Below, in pieces: positions 16,378 through 24,828 of a DNA stretch of 64,000 nt. Position 1 is the stretch's first letter. Each line of letters opens with the position of its first letter. Under the pieces are notes generated by a model that searched no databases, was not told the origin of the DNA, and was given only the letters and a program-made list of their open reading frames with translations. The position numbers were made by a program, and so were the translations under genes. The stretch comes from an uncultured Anaerotruncus sp. (GTDB lineage Bacteria; Bacillota; Clostridia; Oscillospirales; CAG-272), in the NCBI GenBank assembly GCA_905210995.1, contig CAJLZE010000001.1:1-64000 (forward strand). The letters are read 5' to 3'.

Positions 16378-17745
16378 TCACGCGATATCACTCTTCACGA
16401 GTCTGCATATGAAAAATCCGTCGGTGCCGAGCGGCATATCGGGTGTGAGGGTAAGCATTCCGTTCGGTGCAAAGGTGCCGTCGGGCAGAGTGAACGGATC
16501 GGCTCTGAAATCGGGGTTTCCCTCAAGAAACGCCCCGACGACCTCCTCGTTCTCGCGCGGCAGCACGGTACAGGTGGAATAAACGAGCGTGCCGCCCGCC
16601 CTCAGCGCCTCGGCCGACGCCGAAAGTATCGCCTTTTGCAGCGCGGGCAGGTCGGCAGACTCCGCCGGCTCGCGATATCTTATCTCGGGCTTGCGGCGCA
16701 CAGCCCCGTAGCCGGAGCACGGCACGTCGCAAAGCACGCAGTCGAACTTTTCTCCCTCCCACGGCGCAGACGAGTCGCGGCACACGGCGCGGATGATCGT
16801 GACGCCCTGCCTCGCGGCGCTCTTTTCAATGAGCGGGAGCCTGTTTTTATGCAGCTCGCAGGCGACTATCTCACCTCTGTCTTCCATTTCAAGCGCAGCC
16901 GAAATGCTTTTCGTTCCCGGCGCGGCGCAGGCGTCAAGCACCCGCTCTCCCGCCCGCGGGTCCAGCACCCACACGGCAAGCTGTGCGGCTTCATCCTCGG
17001 CAAACGCGGTCGGGGTGTCACCCGTAAGGCAGGCGGGAAGCCCCGCGCCCGACGTGCGTATGCCCCAAGGCGACGCGTCGGTGGGCTCCGCAGCGAAACC
17101 GGCAGCCTCAAGCTCTCGGCAAAGCCCGTCGCGCCCGGTGCGCGCGGTATTCACGCGCAGCGTGAGCGGAGGCGGCTCAAGGAACGCACGCAGCATATTC
17201 TCTGTGCGGCTCTCTCCGTAAGCAGCCAAAAGCTCGCGGCAAAGCGGTTCATTTACCGAATACCGCACCGAAAGATACCTTGCGGTCTTGTTTTTTCCGC
17301 CCTTTTCGGGGAACGGGAACTCCCCCTCCGCCACCGTGCGCTGATATGCGCGCAGGATGGCGTTGACGAACCCACGCGACGACTGCCGCGCAAGCGCCAC
17401 CGTCTCGTTCACCGCGGCATGCGCGGGAATGCGGTCGCAGTATGCGAGCTGATATATTCCGAGACGCAGGATATTTTTCGTATCCGGGTCCGTTTTCGCC
17501 AGCGGGCGCGACGCCAGCCGTGCGATGATGTAATCAAGTGTTATCCGCCGCTCTGTCACGCCGCGCACAAGATACGCGGCAAGGGCGCGTTCTCCCTCGG
17601 GCAGCTCTCCGCTCTGCATAAGCGAATCGATAAGGATATTGCTGTATCCGCCGCCGTCGATGCGCAAAAGCAATCTCAGTGCCGCCGCCCGTGCGGTCGT
17701 TGCGGCACCGCGCCGTTCCTGCGGGGATCTTTTCGCTTTTTCCAT
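16378..17745 (-). CDS. rsmB: 16S rRNA m5C967 methyltransferase
   Basis: A 455-residue SAM-dependent RNA cytosine-5 methyltransferase. Residues 15-150 are a NusB-like RNA-binding domain (AAALRLLLRID, VRGVTERRITLDYII, AHAAVNETVALA, FVNAILRAY). The catalytic domain has VLDACAAPGTKS (SAM motif I), CDVPCSGYGAVRRKPEIR with one catalytic cysteine and YSTCTVLPRENEEVV with the second. Methylation of C967 tunes the 30S subunit. It sits 8 bp downstream of the zinc peptidase gene in the housekeeping cluster. The annotated ATG has little ribosome-site complementarity, which suggests translational coupling to the upstream gene. Confidence 0.95.
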   Translation of the reverse strand: MEKAKRSPQERRGAATTARAAALRLLLRIDGGGYSNILIDSLMQSGELPEGERALAAYLVRGVTERRITLDYIIARLASRPLAKTDPDTKNILRLGIYQLAYCDRIPAHAAVNETVALARQSSRGFVNAILRAYQRTVAEGEFPFPEKGGKNKTARYLSVRYSVNEPLCRELLAAYGESRTENMLRAFLEPPPLTLRVNTARTGRDGLCRELEAAGFAAEPTDASPWGIRTSGAGLPACLTGDTPTAFAEDEAAQLAVWVLDPRAGERVLDACAAPGTKSISAALEMEDRGEIVACELHKNRLPLIEKSAARQGVTIIRAVCRDSSAPWEGEKFDCVLCDVPCSGYGAVRRKPEIRYREPAESADLPALQKAILSASAEALRAGGTLVYSTCTVLPRENEEVVGAFLEGNPDFRADPFTLPDGTFAPNGMLTLTPDMPLGTDGFFICRLVKSDIA

Positions 17746-17752
17746 ATATTTT

Positions 17753-18481
17753 TCAGTCGCGTCTGCGGTTATTGCGCGACGACGCGATGAGTATGAGCCT
17801 TAAAAGCTGCAAGAGCGAGCCGGCAAGCGCCGCAAGATATGTCATGGCTGCGGCGGTGAGCACCTTTTTTGCCCCCGAGAGCTCCTCATCGGTAAAGCTG
17901 CCCGAGGCGCGCAGCGCCGTGAGCGCACGGCGGCTGGCGTTGACCTCGACGGGCAGTGTGACGAGCTGAAATAGCACGGCAAACGAAAACGCATATATAC
18001 CGATCTGCATCAGCCAATATCCGATCCCGCCGCCGGCGTCGGCGGCGGTATTGAAAACAAGTCCGAGCGCGAACAGCGGCCACGCAAGCTGCGACGCTAT
18101 ATTGCACACGGGGATGATCGCCATTCTGAACTTTATCGGCGCGTACCCCTCGGCATACTGGAGCGCGTGTCCCGCCTCATGCGCGGCAACTCCAACCGCT
18201 GCGACGCTCGTTTTGTCGATAACGCCCTTCGAAAGGCTTATCACGTTGGTGCGCGGGTTATAATTATCGGTAAGCTCGCCCGATATGCCGACGATGCCGA
18301 CATCGGTAACGCCGCCCGAACGCAGCACGGTATCGGCAGCGCCCGCGCCGGTCATGCCGACTCTTGTCGGCACCTTTGAATATTTTGCATATGCGCTTTT
18401 TACCTTTATCTGCGCCCAGAGCGAGATAAGGAACGCTATGATAACAAGGATATACGTCGGATCGTAAAAGAAAAACGGCAT
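17753..18481 (-). CDS. Membrane zinc metallopeptidase, YugP family
   Basis: A 242-residue membrane protein of the Zn_peptidase_2 family (pfam04298, B. subtilis YugP). An N-terminal membrane helix (6-22) is followed by YAKYSKVPTRVGMTG, the YNPRTNVISLS motif and the zinc motif VAAHEAGHALQYAE (HEAGH near residue 107). Two or three further helices follow (INFRM..NIASQLAWPLFALGLVF, IGYWLMQIGIYAFSFAVLFQLV and a C-terminal helix). VTLPVEVNASRRAL is also diagnostic. The active site lies at the membrane. The substrate is unknown. It is in its usual place between fmt and rsmB. Confidence 0.92.
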   Translation of the reverse strand: MPFFFYDPTYILVIIAFLISLWAQIKVKSAYAKYSKVPTRVGMTGAGAADTVLRSGGVTDVGIVGISGELTDNYNPRTNVISLSKGVIDKTSVAAVGVAAHEAGHALQYAEGYAPIKFRMAIIPVCNIASQLAWPLFALGLVFNTAADAGGGIGYWLMQIGIYAFSFAVLFQLVTLPVEVNASRRALTALRASGSFTDEELSGAKKVLTAAAMTYLAALAGSLLQLLRLILIASSRNNRRRD

Positions 18482-18504
18482 GGTTTTTTCCTTTCAGAAA
18501 AATT

Positions 18505-19506
18505 TCAGTTCAGTCTGTCTCCCAAGCTGACCTTTCTGCCGCGGATGAACTCCCCGGCACTCATTTTGCCCTTGCCCTCTGGCACTATGCGGGTAAGCAC
18601 GAGCGCTCCCTCGCCGCATGCAACGGTGATGCCGCCGTCGCCGTGCGCGTCAAGCGCCGTAACGCATCCCGCCTCGCCCCCGGCGCTGCCGTCGGCAACG
18701 TGTGAGGCAACGACCTTGAGGAGCTTTCCGTCCGGTGTATGTGTCCACGCGAGCGGCGCGGGCGAGCACCCGCGTATGAGATCGTGCAGCTCCGCAGCGG
18801 GGCGTGAAAAGTCGATGCGGAGGTCTTCTTTTCCGAGCTTTGCGGCGTATGTTGCACCCTCCTCCGGCTGAGGCGTACGCACGAGCGTTCCCGCCGTCAG
18901 TGCGTCGAGCGTCTCTGTCAGAAGCTCCGCTCCGACCTCCGCCATGCGGTCATGGACAGTTCCGAAGTCGTCCTCATCGCCAATCGGCACCTCGCGCACG
19001 AGCAGCATATCGCCCGTGTCGATGCCGTCGTTCATATACATCGTTGTAATTCCCGTGACCTTTTTGCCGTCGATGACCGCGCGCTGCATAGGCGCGGCGC
19101 CGCGGTATTCGGGCAGGAGCGAACCGTGCACGTTTATACACCCGCAGGCAGGCAGCTCCAGCACCTCGGGCGGGAGTATCCTGCCGTACGCGGCGACAAC
19201 GATGAGATTCGGCGCAAGTGTGCGCAGTATCTCAAGCGGTTCGGGTGCGCGCAGCGTTTTCGGCTGAAATACCGGAACGCCCATTTTCTCCGCCAGCACC
19301 TTAACGGGCGGCGGCGTCAGCTTATGCCCTCTGCCGGCGGGTTTATCCTCGCGCGTGAACACTCCGACGATCTTCGCGCCCGTTCTCTCCGCATATTTTC
19401 CGAGTGCGGCGAGAGACGCTGCTGCGAAATCCGGCGTGCCCATAAAGACCATCCGCAGCGGCTCCCGCAGAGCCGGCACGGGGTATCTCACATCATTTTT
19501 CATCAT
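18505..19506 (-). CDS. fmt: Methionyl-tRNA formyltransferase
   Basis: A 333-residue enzyme that formylates initiator Met-tRNA using 10-formyl-THF. Motifs are VFMGTPDFAAASL (residues 19-31), AAYGRILPPEVLELP, the catalytic NVHGSLLPEYRGAAPMQRAVI (Asn and His) and MNDGIDTGDML with the catalytic Asp. A C-terminal OB-like tRNA-binding domain ends in EFIRGRK. The ATG overlaps the def stop in ATGATGA, so deformylase and formyltransferase are coupled, the standard def-fmt pair. About 17 residues precede the usual family start, so translation might begin slightly downstream, but the overlap favours this start. Confidence 0.96.
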   Translation of the reverse strand: MMKNDVRYPVPALREPLRMVFMGTPDFAAASLAALGKYAERTGAKIVGVFTREDKPAGRGHKLTPPPVKVLAEKMGVPVFQPKTLRAPEPLEILRTLAPNLIVVAAYGRILPPEVLELPACGCINVHGSLLPEYRGAAPMQRAVIDGKKVTGITTMYMNDGIDTGDMLLVREVPIGDEDDFGTVHDRMAEVGAELLTETLDALTAGTLVRTPQPEEGATYAAKLGKEDLRIDFSRPAAELHDLIRGCSPAPLAWTHTPDGKLLKVVASHVADGSAGGEAGCVTALDAHGDGGITVACGEGALVLTRIVPEGKGKMSAGEFIRGRKVSLGDRLN

Positions 19507-19958
19507 TTATCTTCCATGCTTATGGCAATATCGGTATAGAGCTTGCCGTCAAGGTGATCTATCTCATGACAGAAGGCGCGTGCCAGCAGTCCCTCTCCGG
19601 TCATTTCGAACGCTTTGCCGTCGCGTCCCGTGGCGCGCACGGTCACCTTCATCGGTCGGCGCACGATGCCCGATCTGCCGGGTATCGAAAGGCAGCCCTC
19701 GGGTCCCTCCTGCTCTCCCGCCTCGTAAATTATCTCGGGGTTTATGAGGAATATCGGGTGATCCTCCTCCACCTCGATAACGACCAGGCGGCGCAGCACG
19801 CCCACCTGCGGAGCCGCAAGCCCCACGCCGTCTGCCGCGCGCATTGTCTCGAGCATATCATCGAGCAGTTGCTGGATGCGCGGTGTAACTCTTTCTACCG
19901 GGCGGCTCGTCTGCCGCAGTGTCGGATCCTTATCCGTAATTATTTTTCTCTTAGCCAT
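19503..19958 (-). CDS. def: Peptide deformylase
   Basis: A 151-residue metalloenzyme that removes the N-formyl group from nascent proteins at the ribosome exit. All three motifs are intact: GVGLAAPQVG (residues 40-49), EGCLSIPG with the metal-binding cysteine, and FCHEIDHLDG with the two metal histidines and the catalytic Glu. An AAGAAGGA site precedes the ATG. It overlaps fmt by 4 bp. A 277-bp gap holding a family C repeat separates it from priA. Confidence 0.97.
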   Translation of the reverse strand: MAKRKIITDKDPTLRQTSRPVERVTPRIQQLLDDMLETMRAADGVGLAAPQVGVLRRLVVIEVEEDHPIFLINPEIIYEAGEQEGPEGCLSIPGRSGIVRRPMKVTVRATGRDGKAFEMTGEGLLARAFCHEIDHLDGKLYTDIAISMEDK

Positions 19959-19979
19959 ACAACTTATCCTTCTTTCTTT

Positions 19980-20125
19980 GATCTCGGGTGACGTTTGTGC
20001 AGACTCTGAGCTTCATACCCCGATGATGAAATAAGTACAGATTCATATCTGTTATGGAAATACAGTCACATCAAAACTTTATCACCGTATCCGTATGGGA
20101 GGGGCTCTGCTCCTCCCGCAAAGCA
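19980..20125. repeat. Dispersed repeat, family C (copy 1), between priA and def
   Basis: It begins tctcgggtgacgtttgtgca, contains ccccgatgatgaaataagta followed by a cagtcacatca box, and ends in the hairpin gggaggggctctgctcctccc. The same order of blocks recurs at 45079-45188, 45191-45322 and, in part, 61215-61310. It occupies most of the 277-bp gap (19959-20235), and no gene is seen there. Confidence 0.75.
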
Positions 20126-20235
20126 TATGCAGACATCATTCACGGGAGTGGCGACCTCGGGCTTTGTCCGAGTTCATCCTCCACTACCGATACGGGAAAA
20201 ATTTTGTTTCCGTCTGTTCCCGGCGGTGCGAGCCG

Positions 20236-22749
20236 TTATATATTCGTCGGGTTGAAATCGACCGACAGGACGGGCCCGCGCTTTGCCCTGTCCGAGAACT
20301 CCGCTCTCAGCCGGGCGAACATCGCGCGGCTCCTGCCGCACAGCCTGCACTTTATTATCATCCGTATGCGGTATTTGCCGTCCACACGGTAAACAGGCGC
20401 CTCGAACGGCCCGAAAACTATTGCGGGAACGTCACCAAACTCCCCGCCGGTAAGCTCGCGCAGCTTGTCCGACAGCAGCTTTCCCGACATTACCGCCGCC
20501 CTCTCGTCGGGCGAGGTAACGGTCAGCAGCACGATATCGCAGAACGGAGGAAACGTCAGCGCCCGCCGCAGCCTTATCTCGCGTGCGTAAAACGTGTCGT
20601 AATCCTGCCGGCAGGCAAGCTTTATTATATCGTGCTCGGGATTGTTCGTCTGTATTATCGCCTCGCCGGGCTTTTGCCCTCTGCCCGCTCTGCCGATGAC
20701 CTGCGTGAGCATGGCGAACGTGCGCTCGCCCGCGCGGTAATCATCGAGATAAAGTGACATATCCGCCAGCAGCACGCCGACGAGCGTGACGTCGGGGAAG
20801 TCGTGCCCCTTTGTCACCATCTGCGTACCGAGCAGGATATCCCCCTCGTGCGCCCGGAATTTACCGAGCAATCTGTCGTATGCTTCGCGCGTGGACGTCG
20901 TGTCGGTGTCCATGCGTATGACGCGCACACCGGGGATCAGAAGCCCCAGCTCCTGCTCGACCCGCTGTGTGCCGTAGCCCATCCTCACAAGGTGCTCCGA
21001 CCCGCAGTTAGGGCATTTTTCGGGCAGCGGCATATGCCTGCCGCACCAATGGCAGACAAGCTCGCCCGCGCCGTAATCGCCCTCGCGCGTGTGGTAGGTC
21101 ATTGAGACCGAGCACCGCGGGCAGGTTATCGCCGTTCCGCACGACGCACAGGAGACAAAATTGTTGTACCCGCGGCGGTTCAGGAACAGTATCGACTGCT
21201 CGCCGCGCGAATACACCTCACACAGTCGTGAGGCAAGCTCGGTGCCGATGGGCGAAAGATTCGCACCGCGCGCCTCGCCGCGCATATCCGCGACCGTGAC
21301 CGCGGGCAGCGCCGCGCCGCCGTAGCGGTGCGTGAGCCTTACGAGCGTATATGTGCCGTCGCACGCCTTTTTGAAGCTCTCGACCGACGGCGTTGCCGAG
21401 CAGAGCAGCATGAGCGCCGAATTTGCGGCGCTGCGGTATCTTGCAATGTCGCGCGCGTGGTAGCGCGGCGACATATCGGACTTGTATGTGTGTTCCTGCT
21501 CCTCGTCGATGACGATGAGCCCCGGGTCCTTCACCGGTGCGAATATCGCCGAGCGCGTGCCGACCGCAAGCGGTGCGGCGCCCGTGCGTATCCTCTCCCA
21601 CGCGGCGTATCTCTCGCTGCGCGAAAGCCCCGAATGCAGCACCGCGACCCTCTCGCCGTAACGCGAGCAGAATATAGCCAGCGACTGCGGCGTCAGCGCT
21701 ATCTCGGGCAAAAGCAGGATGACCCCGCGCCCGCGCGACAGCATCAGATCGATAAGCGCCAGCATAACCGCGGTCTTGCCGCTGCCGGTCACGCCGTAAA
21801 GCAGTGCGCCGTGCGCCCGTCCGTCACCGGAAAGCTCCGCGAGCTTTTCAAAAGCCGCGCTCTGCTCGTCGTTAAGACGCACGGGCTCCGCGTTCGGCTT
21901 TTCGGGCAGGACCGTCTCCGACCGCGCCCTCTCCGCGTCGCGCATGACACGCCGCAGGACCCCCTTTTTCTCAAGGGACAATATCTGCGCGCGGCATTTG
22001 CCGAACTTTTCTTCAAGCTCAGTCTCGCGTATTCCGTCCCCGCACCCGATAAGCGACTCGGTTATCGCGACCTGTATCGCCGATGCGGGACGTTTTATGT
22101 CGGGGTGCCTTTTGTCGAGCACCGCACGCAACCCGTCGGGTGAGAGCACCGGCTCACAGTACATTTCGCCGCGCGCGTCACCGCCCGCGGTCTCAAGCTC
22201 GCGGATGAGCAGCGGCACTCTGCCGCCGCAAAGCGCGTCGGCAATGCCGGACGCCTGCGCGCCGAAGCGCGATGTCAGCGCCGCCGCCGAGACTCTGCCC
22301 CTGCCGCGGACGTATTCAAGCACCATGAGCGCTGCGGGATCGTCGTTTTCGATATCTACGGCGGCTTCCGGCTCCGCATACGCGGGATTGGGAAGATAAA
22401 ACTCGGTCAACCGCGAAAGTGCGGCGGGCGGCAGCATTGCGCGCACCGCGTCGCCCGTCGTGCAGAGCGTCTGCTCTTTCATAAATCGGCAGAGCCCCAG
22501 CATTTCGGTATCGAGCGACACCTCGCGCGAGCACACGCCCGCGACCGGCTTGAGCTTGTCCTCCGGTGTATCGGAGCTGTCGCGCACGGCGGTGCACAGT
22601 GCGATCATGCGGCGGTTGCCGCTGCCGAACGGAACGCTGAGAAAATCGCCCGGCGCGATCTCCATGCCCTCGGGTATCCGGTAATCGTATTCGCGGTCTA
22701 TCTGAAAGGGCGCGTCAAGCAGATACACGCCGGCATACACAGAGTTCAT
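20236..22749 (-). CDS. priA: Primosomal replication restart helicase
   Basis: An 837-residue 3'-5' superfamily 2 helicase that reloads the replisome at stalled forks. An N-terminal DNA-binding domain (residues 1-105) has the typical FSVPFG-type pattern FLSVPFGSGNR. The helicase core has Walker A GVTGSGKTAVML, Walker B VIDEEQEHTYKS and FLNRRGYNNFVSC. A zinc-binding insert carries eight cysteines (CASCGTAITCPRC, CHWCGRHMPLPEKCPNC). GTQMVTKGHDFPDVTLVGVL and QVIGRAGRG complete the motor. The Walker B box reads DEEQ where E. coli has DEEH. GAAAGGA precedes the ATG. coaBC, often between rpoZ and priA, is absent. Confidence 0.97.
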   Translation of the reverse strand: MNSVYAGVYLLDAPFQIDREYDYRIPEGMEIAPGDFLSVPFGSGNRRMIALCTAVRDSSDTPEDKLKPVAGVCSREVSLDTEMLGLCRFMKEQTLCTTGDAVRAMLPPAALSRLTEFYLPNPAYAEPEAAVDIENDDPAALMVLEYVRGRGRVSAAALTSRFGAQASGIADALCGGRVPLLIRELETAGGDARGEMYCEPVLSPDGLRAVLDKRHPDIKRPASAIQVAITESLIGCGDGIRETELEEKFGKCRAQILSLEKKGVLRRVMRDAERARSETVLPEKPNAEPVRLNDEQSAAFEKLAELSGDGRAHGALLYGVTGSGKTAVMLALIDLMLSRGRGVILLLPEIALTPQSLAIFCSRYGERVAVLHSGLSRSERYAAWERIRTGAAPLAVGTRSAIFAPVKDPGLIVIDEEQEHTYKSDMSPRYHARDIARYRSAANSALMLLCSATPSVESFKKACDGTYTLVRLTHRYGGAALPAVTVADMRGEARGANLSPIGTELASRLCEVYSRGEQSILFLNRRGYNNFVSCASCGTAITCPRCSVSMTYHTREGDYGAGELVCHWCGRHMPLPEKCPNCGSEHLVRMGYGTQRVEQELGLLIPGVRVIRMDTDTTSTREAYDRLLGKFRAHEGDILLGTQMVTKGHDFPDVTLVGVLLADMSLYLDDYRAGERTFAMLTQVIGRAGRGQKPGEAIIQTNNPEHDIIKLACRQDYDTFYAREIRLRRALTFPPFCDIVLLTVTSPDERAAVMSGKLLSDKLRELTGGEFGDVPAIVFGPFEAPVYRVDGKYRIRMIIKCRLCGRSRAMFARLRAEFSDRAKRGPVLSVDFNPTNI

Positions 22750-22793
22750 GCGGATTCCTTTCGTTTACCGGGAAGTGTTGTGCGGGCGCCCCG

Positions 22794-23273
22794 TCACTTG
22801 CTCATCGTTTCCCAGTCGCCCTCTTCTTCATAATCGCCGTCCACCTTGTCGGGGGCGGGACCATCGGAGAACTTCTCCTCGGGCAGCGTCTCCTCGGTCA
22901 CAACGATAGGCTCGGCTCCGGTATCGCGCTTTGCGGGAGCGATATCGGTGCCCGCCTGATGAGCGGCGGCGAACAGGCTCGAATTTTCGCCCACGACCAC
23001 CGAGTCGCCCTCGCGGTCAACGATGACGTATTCGCCCGACTCGATCTTGTCGATAGCGATCTTCACCGCCTTGCGGTCGCGGTAATCGGGATTGACCGTT
23101 ACCGCTTCGCCCGCCTTTTCGGTCTCCTTTGCGCCCGCCGCGGCTTTTTCGGCAAGGTGACGCTCACGCACATATTCGTCGGTGATGAGTCTGGCGCACT
23201 TTGCGGTAGCGACCGCGAGCTGATAACGGTTGAATTTGCCCTTTGTGAGCTTGTTGATGGTAGGATAAAGCAT
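22794..23273 (-). CDS. rpoZ: RNA polymerase omega subunit with long C-terminal extension
   Basis: A 159-residue protein. The first 35 residues and the segment YRDRKAVKIAIDKIESGEYVI (about 82-105) match the omega core: LTKGKFNRYQLAVATAKCARLI corresponds to the conserved RYxLvxaaakRArql motif that binds the beta-prime C-terminus. The usual length is 60-90 residues. Here an insert of about 25 residues (HLAEKAAAGAKETEKAGEAV) precedes the second half, and a 50-residue acidic tail follows the core. Omega helps assemble RNA polymerase and binds ppGpp in some phyla. A strong AAGGAG site precedes it. gmk, which usually sits between remA and rpoZ, is not here. Confidence 0.88.
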   Translation of the reverse strand: MLYPTINKLTKGKFNRYQLAVATAKCARLITDEYVRERHLAEKAAAGAKETEKAGEAVTVNPDYRDRKAVKIAIDKIESGEYVIVDREGDSVVVGENSSLFAAAHQAGTDIAPAKRDTGAEPIVVTEETLPEEKFSDGPAPDKVDGDYEEEGDWETMSK

Positions 23274-23327
23274 TTTATTCTCCTTGATCTGTGTGTTCTT
23301 TTTCGTAATGTATTTGCCCGCGGCGGT

Positions 23328-23591
23328 TCAGTCCGCCTCGGTCTCGTCGTCGCCGTCCTCGCTGTCAAGACGGTTGGCGATCGTCTCCGCCTGCACGGCG
23401 GAAAGGATAACATGGTCCGAATCGGTGATTATAACGGCTCTCGTGCGCCTGCCGCAGGAAACGTCGATGACCCGCCCCTGCTCGCGCGCGTCCTGCACCA
23501 GCCTTTTGACCGGCGCCGAATCGGGACTGACCAGAGCCACAACACGGTCGGCGGCTACGATATTGCCGTAGCCTATGCTTATGAATTTCAT
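23328..23591 (-). CDS. remA: RemA-like regulator (DUF370)
   Basis: An 87-residue protein beginning [31 protein letters not shown], a near-exact match to the DUF370/RemA family. Residues 60-75 ([21 protein letters not shown]) complete the fold. RemA forms DNA-binding rings that activate matrix and osmoprotection genes in B. subtilis. In Clostridia the gene sits between yicC and gmk. The last 11 residues ([11 protein letters not shown]) are a very acidic tail beyond the conserved core. A GAAGG ribosome site is present. Confidence 0.95.
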   Translation of the reverse strand: MKFISIGYGNIVAADRVVALVSPDSAPVKRLVQDAREQGRVIDVSCGRRTRAVIITDSDHVILSAVQAETIANRLDSEDGDDETEAD

Positions 23592-23639
23592 AAAACGCCT
23601 TCTTTCATGGATTCTTTCGTTTTTGCCCTTATTTTGCCT

Positions 23640-24548
23640 TTATTCGATGTTCTGTATCTGTTCGCGGACCTTTTCGGTCTCGTTTTTAAGCTCCACGCCG
23701 ACCGCGGCGATATCTGCGTTCTGGCACTTTGAGCAGATCGTGTTTATCTCGCGGTTGACCTCCTGGAGCTGAAAATCAAACTTTCTTCCAACGGGAGCGT
23801 CCGAGCGCGTCATTTCGTGCAGTGCCGAAAGATGAGAGCGCAGGCGCACCAGCTCTTCGTCGATGGCAAGGCGGTCCGCCTGTATCGCGCACTCGGTGAG
23901 GATGCGGTTTTCGTCCGGCTCGGCGCCGCTCTCGGCAAGCAGCGTGCGTATGCGTGAGGTGATCTTTGCGTGCAGTGCCGCCGAATTTGCAGCCGAAAGC
24001 GCGTCAACGCGGTCAACGAGCGCTCCGATGCCGTCAAGCTTGCCCTCGATATCCCTGCGCAGATTTTCACCCTCGCGCACGCGCTCGGCGCAAAAGGCTT
24101 CAAGCGCCCCGCGCAGCACCGGCTCGATGTATATCCATTCTTCCTCCGGATCGGGCGCATCTCCCGCTCCCCGGACGGTGAATATATCGCGGTTCTCCGC
24201 CACCGTCATGACCGAAATGTCGTCGCAGAGACCGAATTCATCGCGCAGCGCGTGAAGCGCGGCGATATACGAGGCTGCGGCTGCGCGGTCGAGCGCAAGA
24301 GGCGGCGCCGCAGTGCCGCCATCGGAGCCGGAAACGGGCGCCGAGGTTATGTTTACATCCACCTTGCCGCGGCTGACGCCCGCCGAGACAAACATTGCGC
24401 GGATGCGGGGCTCGAGCGGCGTCAGCGCGCGCGGGAGCCTCAGGTTGAGATCAAGAAATTTGTTGTTGACGGATTTTATCTCCGCCGAGACCGAACGGTC
24501 GTCGGTTTCGGCGCATTTCCGGCTGTACGCCGTCATGCTTCTGAACAT
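23640..24548 (-). CDS. yicC: YicC-family endoribonuclease
   Basis: A 302-residue protein of the YicC/YloC family, which includes Mn-dependent endoribonucleases acting on small RNAs and stable structures. The N-terminal domain starts MFRSMTAYSRKCAETDDRS, with the family KSVNNKFLDLNLRLPR and EPRIRAMFVSAGVSRGKVDVNI motifs. The C-terminal DUF1732 domain has RLRSHLSALHEM, APVGRKFDFQLQEVNREINTICSK and the terminal VELKNETEKVREQIQNIE, all diagnostic. The start is set at 24548 from the conserved MxxSMTxY beginning; GGAAAGGA lies 12 bases upstream. It is the first gene of the long minus-strand cluster. Confidence 0.94.
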   Translation of the reverse strand: MFRSMTAYSRKCAETDDRSVSAEIKSVNNKFLDLNLRLPRALTPLEPRIRAMFVSAGVSRGKVDVNITSAPVSGSDGGTAAPPLALDRAAAASYIAALHALRDEFGLCDDISVMTVAENRDIFTVRGAGDAPDPEEEWIYIEPVLRGALEAFCAERVREGENLRRDIEGKLDGIGALVDRVDALSAANSAALHAKITSRIRTLLAESGAEPDENRILTECAIQADRLAIDEELVRLRSHLSALHEMTRSDAPVGRKFDFQLQEVNREINTICSKCQNADIAAVGVELKNETEKVREQIQNIE

Positions 24549-24622
24549 AATGCGCGGGATTCCTTTCCCCTCCGACGCTTGCGCCGGAAGCACCGTGATG
24601 AAATTTTCGCATATATATAGTT

Positions 24623-24651
24623 ATTATAATATATTTTTAATCGCTTGTCAA
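24623..24651 (-). promoter_or_regulatory. Promoter of the yicC-remA-rpoZ-priA cluster
   Basis: On the minus strand, TTGACA (24646-24651) and TATAAT (24623-24628) are 17 bp apart in an AT-rich stretch 75 bp upstream of yicC. This is a perfect sigma-A promoter and the likely main promoter for the cluster. Confidence 0.9.
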
Positions 24652-24764
24652 GACGCGCGCGTGAAGGCGGCGGAAGAAAATGTAAAGCTTCGGTTAACAA
24701 TAAGTCGAAGGCTGACGATCTTCAAAAAAAATGCGTGACAGGCGTCTTTTGTTGCCAACTTAGG

Positions 24765-24793
24765 TTGACATGAGCCTCTCGGGATGCTATACT
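24765..24793 (+). promoter_or_regulatory. Promoter of the GH78-like gene
   Basis: TTGACA (24765-24770), 17 bp, then TATACT (24788-24793), with the ribosome site GGGAGGAG and ATG (24829) about 35 bp downstream. It is divergent from the yicC promoter. Confidence 0.85.
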
Positions 24794-24828
24794 TATGTCA
24801 CATCAACCCCTCGGGAGGAGCTTTTACA

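Noticed and set aside
16342..17790. A 482-codon open frame antisense to rsmB
   Set aside because: rsmB has all methyltransferase motifs; the antisense frame is Arg-rich and begins inside a repeat.
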